Source: Chrysochromulina tobinii
Taxonomy: Eukaryota; Haptophyta; Prymnesiales; Chrysochromulinaceae
Reading direction: 5' to 3'
DNA: 14,182 bases
NCBI GenBank assembly: GCA_001275005.1
Contig: JWZX01002203.1
Location: forward strand, 1-14,182
The notes beneath the pieces were generated by a model. That model did no database searches and was not told where the DNA came from. It saw only the letters and a program-made list of their open reading frames with translations. Below are positions 13,175-14,182 of the stretch, one piece after another. How positions within the stretch are numbered: position 1 is the stretch's first letter; the number at the start of each line of letters is the position of its first letter. Made by a program: the position numbers and the translations under genes.

Positions 13175-14182
13175 TCACACCTCACAGCCACACACACTCG
13201 ATCGCCTCTCTCGCCTCTTGGAACAGGAACTCAGGAACACTCGGAACGCGGACCCCCCCACAGCGAGGTGAGTTTGAATTTCTATCTCGATGCGGCCGTC
13301 CTGAGAAAGATGCTTCTTGGCCATCCCCGAGGCCGACCCTGAGGCTGGTCTCTTGCCGAGACTGGCCGAGAAGCTCTTGCGCTTGTTCAAGAGGGTCTTC
13401 TGCACACCTAACATCATTTTAACGAGCATAGGGACCGTGAGGTTGTACAGGAAGGCCTCCTGGCCGCTGAGCTTCACGTCGTGCTTCACCAGATCCTTGG
13501 AGGTGCAGACAACATGGAAGACCTCTATGGACGTGTCCTCATTATCAACTTCCTTATCGAACAGCTTAAGCTCAAAGAGGTCGCCCACCTGGTAGTTCTC
13601 GGAGCTCAAATTCGGGGAGGCCTTCCCGTGCGTCACATTGAATGTTTCGAAGATGTCATCGATGGCGTCATCGGCGTGGTGCTGCACTTTGCGCGTCTCC
13701 TTTTGGTTGACCACCTGCACCTCCCCGAAGATGACGACGCCCTCGCGCACAATAGTGGAGAGCAGCTTGAGCGCAGTGCGCAGGGGACCCGGCGCTATCT
13801 CTTGGAGTCGAGAAGATTGCTTGAAGAGCTGCACGAAGGTATCGTTGCCGCTCGGCGCGGATAAGAGCACAAGCTCGAGGAGCGATGTCGCGTCGCGGTG
13901 GATGGCCGAAAGCGCAGCGCCCTGATAGTACATCAGGGCTGAACCGACTAGTGGAATCTCCGGCCATGCCCACCCCATGACCTGCTTGCGAGTCCACTCC
14001 CTATAGTAGGGATGCACTCCGAAGACCTTGACCAGTTCCTGGTTGATCATCAACAAGGCCTCGGATGTCGGTGCAACCTTGAGGTCATCGCCCGTGAAAT
14101 AGCCGAAGGCCACGCGCACGATGACGGCTGAGAGGCCGCGCACGAGCTTCTCCGACGTCGTGACGGACTTGTCCACCGAATC
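13175..14182 (-). CDS. Unrecognised protein, 5' end beyond the window
   Basis: An open frame of about 335 codons enters from the right edge of the window and ends at TGA (13177-13175). I do not recognise the family. The first part is helical (KLVRGLSAVIVRVAFGYF, then ALLMINQELVKVFGVHPYY and GSALMYYQGAALSAI). A middle region, EGVVIFGEVQVVNQKE, is followed by an acidic stretch with DDAIDDIFETF and by a beta-rich part (GDLFELKLFDKE, IEVFHVVCTS). A basic Ser/Lys/Arg region with KRKSFSASLGKRPASGS follows. The last 35 or so residues (from HLAVGG on) look unlike the rest and may be read-through of an intron or 3' UTR; a CACCT-type boundary lies near 13,265. There is no signal peptide or clear membrane helix in the visible part. 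Its length and sustained amino-acid texture argue for a real gene. It lies tail to tail with the retroelement's plus-strand gene. Confidence 0.6.
   Translation of the reverse strand, partial: DSVDKSVTTSEKLVRGLSAVIVRVAFGYFTGDDLKVAPTSEALLMINQELVKVFGVHPYYREWTRKQVMGWAWPEIPLVGSALMYYQGAALSAIHRDATSLLELVLLSAPSGNDTFVQLFKQSSRLQEIAPGPLRTALKLLSTIVREGVVIFGEVQVVNQKETRKVQHHADDAIDDIFETFNVTHGKASPNLSSENYQVGDLFELKLFDKEVDNEDTSIEVFHVVCTSKDLVKHDVKLSGQEAFLYNLTVPMLVKMMLGVQKTLLNKRKSFSASLGKRPASGSASGMAKKHLSQDGRIEIEIQTHLAVGGSAFRVFLSSCSKRRERRSSVCGCEV

Overview
The window looks like nuclear DNA of a GC-rich unicellular eukaryote, most likely a microalga of the haptophyte type; I cannot fix the lineage. The reasons are spliced genes in both orientations without operons, eukaryotic protein families (a METTL24-like methyltransferase, a PLOD-like glycosyltransferase, a Ser/Thr kinase with a C-terminal membrane segment), and a decayed retroelement related to the DIRS/tyrosine-recombinase group. 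There are no bacterial operons, Shine-Dalgarno patterns or rRNA/tRNA genes that I could see.

Layout. (1) 174-1058 (+) is a METTL24/FkbM-type methyltransferase, convergent with (2) 1272-about 2828 (-), a probable five-bladed beta-propeller glycosidase/phosphorylase-like protein; a 17-bp inverted repeat joins their 3' ends. (3) The 5' end of the second gene lies in a diverged direct duplication (2806-2946 and 3019-3136). (4) 3137-3870 holds no convincing gene. (5) 3871-4268 (-) encodes a fragment that could be the end of another glycosyltransferase-like protein, broken by a 56-bp direct duplication. (6) 4386-5721 (-) is a PLOD-type glycosyltransferase gene. I reassembled it from at least three exons; its two introns carry related repeat blocks. 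(7) Divergent from it, 5878-8190 (+) is a fusion of an inositol-phosphate cytidylyltransferase-like domain, a Ser/Thr kinase and a terminal membrane helix. (8) 8191-9222 is non-coding with a cluster of perfect hairpins. (9) 9223-12757 is a decayed retroelement: a gag-like zinc-finger gene on the minus strand stands head to head with a reverse transcriptase/RNase H gene on the plus strand, both frameshifted. (10) 13175-14182 (-) is the 3' part of an unrecognised protein gene that leaves the window.

How the genes fit together. Three of the host genes (methyltransferase, beta-propeller protein, PLOD-like glycosyltransferase) belong to families acting on glycans or in the secretory pathway, and the kinase fusion carries a domain related to sugar/polyol-phosphate nucleotidyltransferases. 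A theme of surface-glycan or glycolipid metabolism is possible, but co-location in a eukaryote is weak evidence. The two most original observations are the nucleotidyltransferase-kinase-membrane fusion, whose nucleotidyltransferase site looks degenerate, and the introns or insertions bounded by short direct repeats in the 3.9-5.2 kb region.
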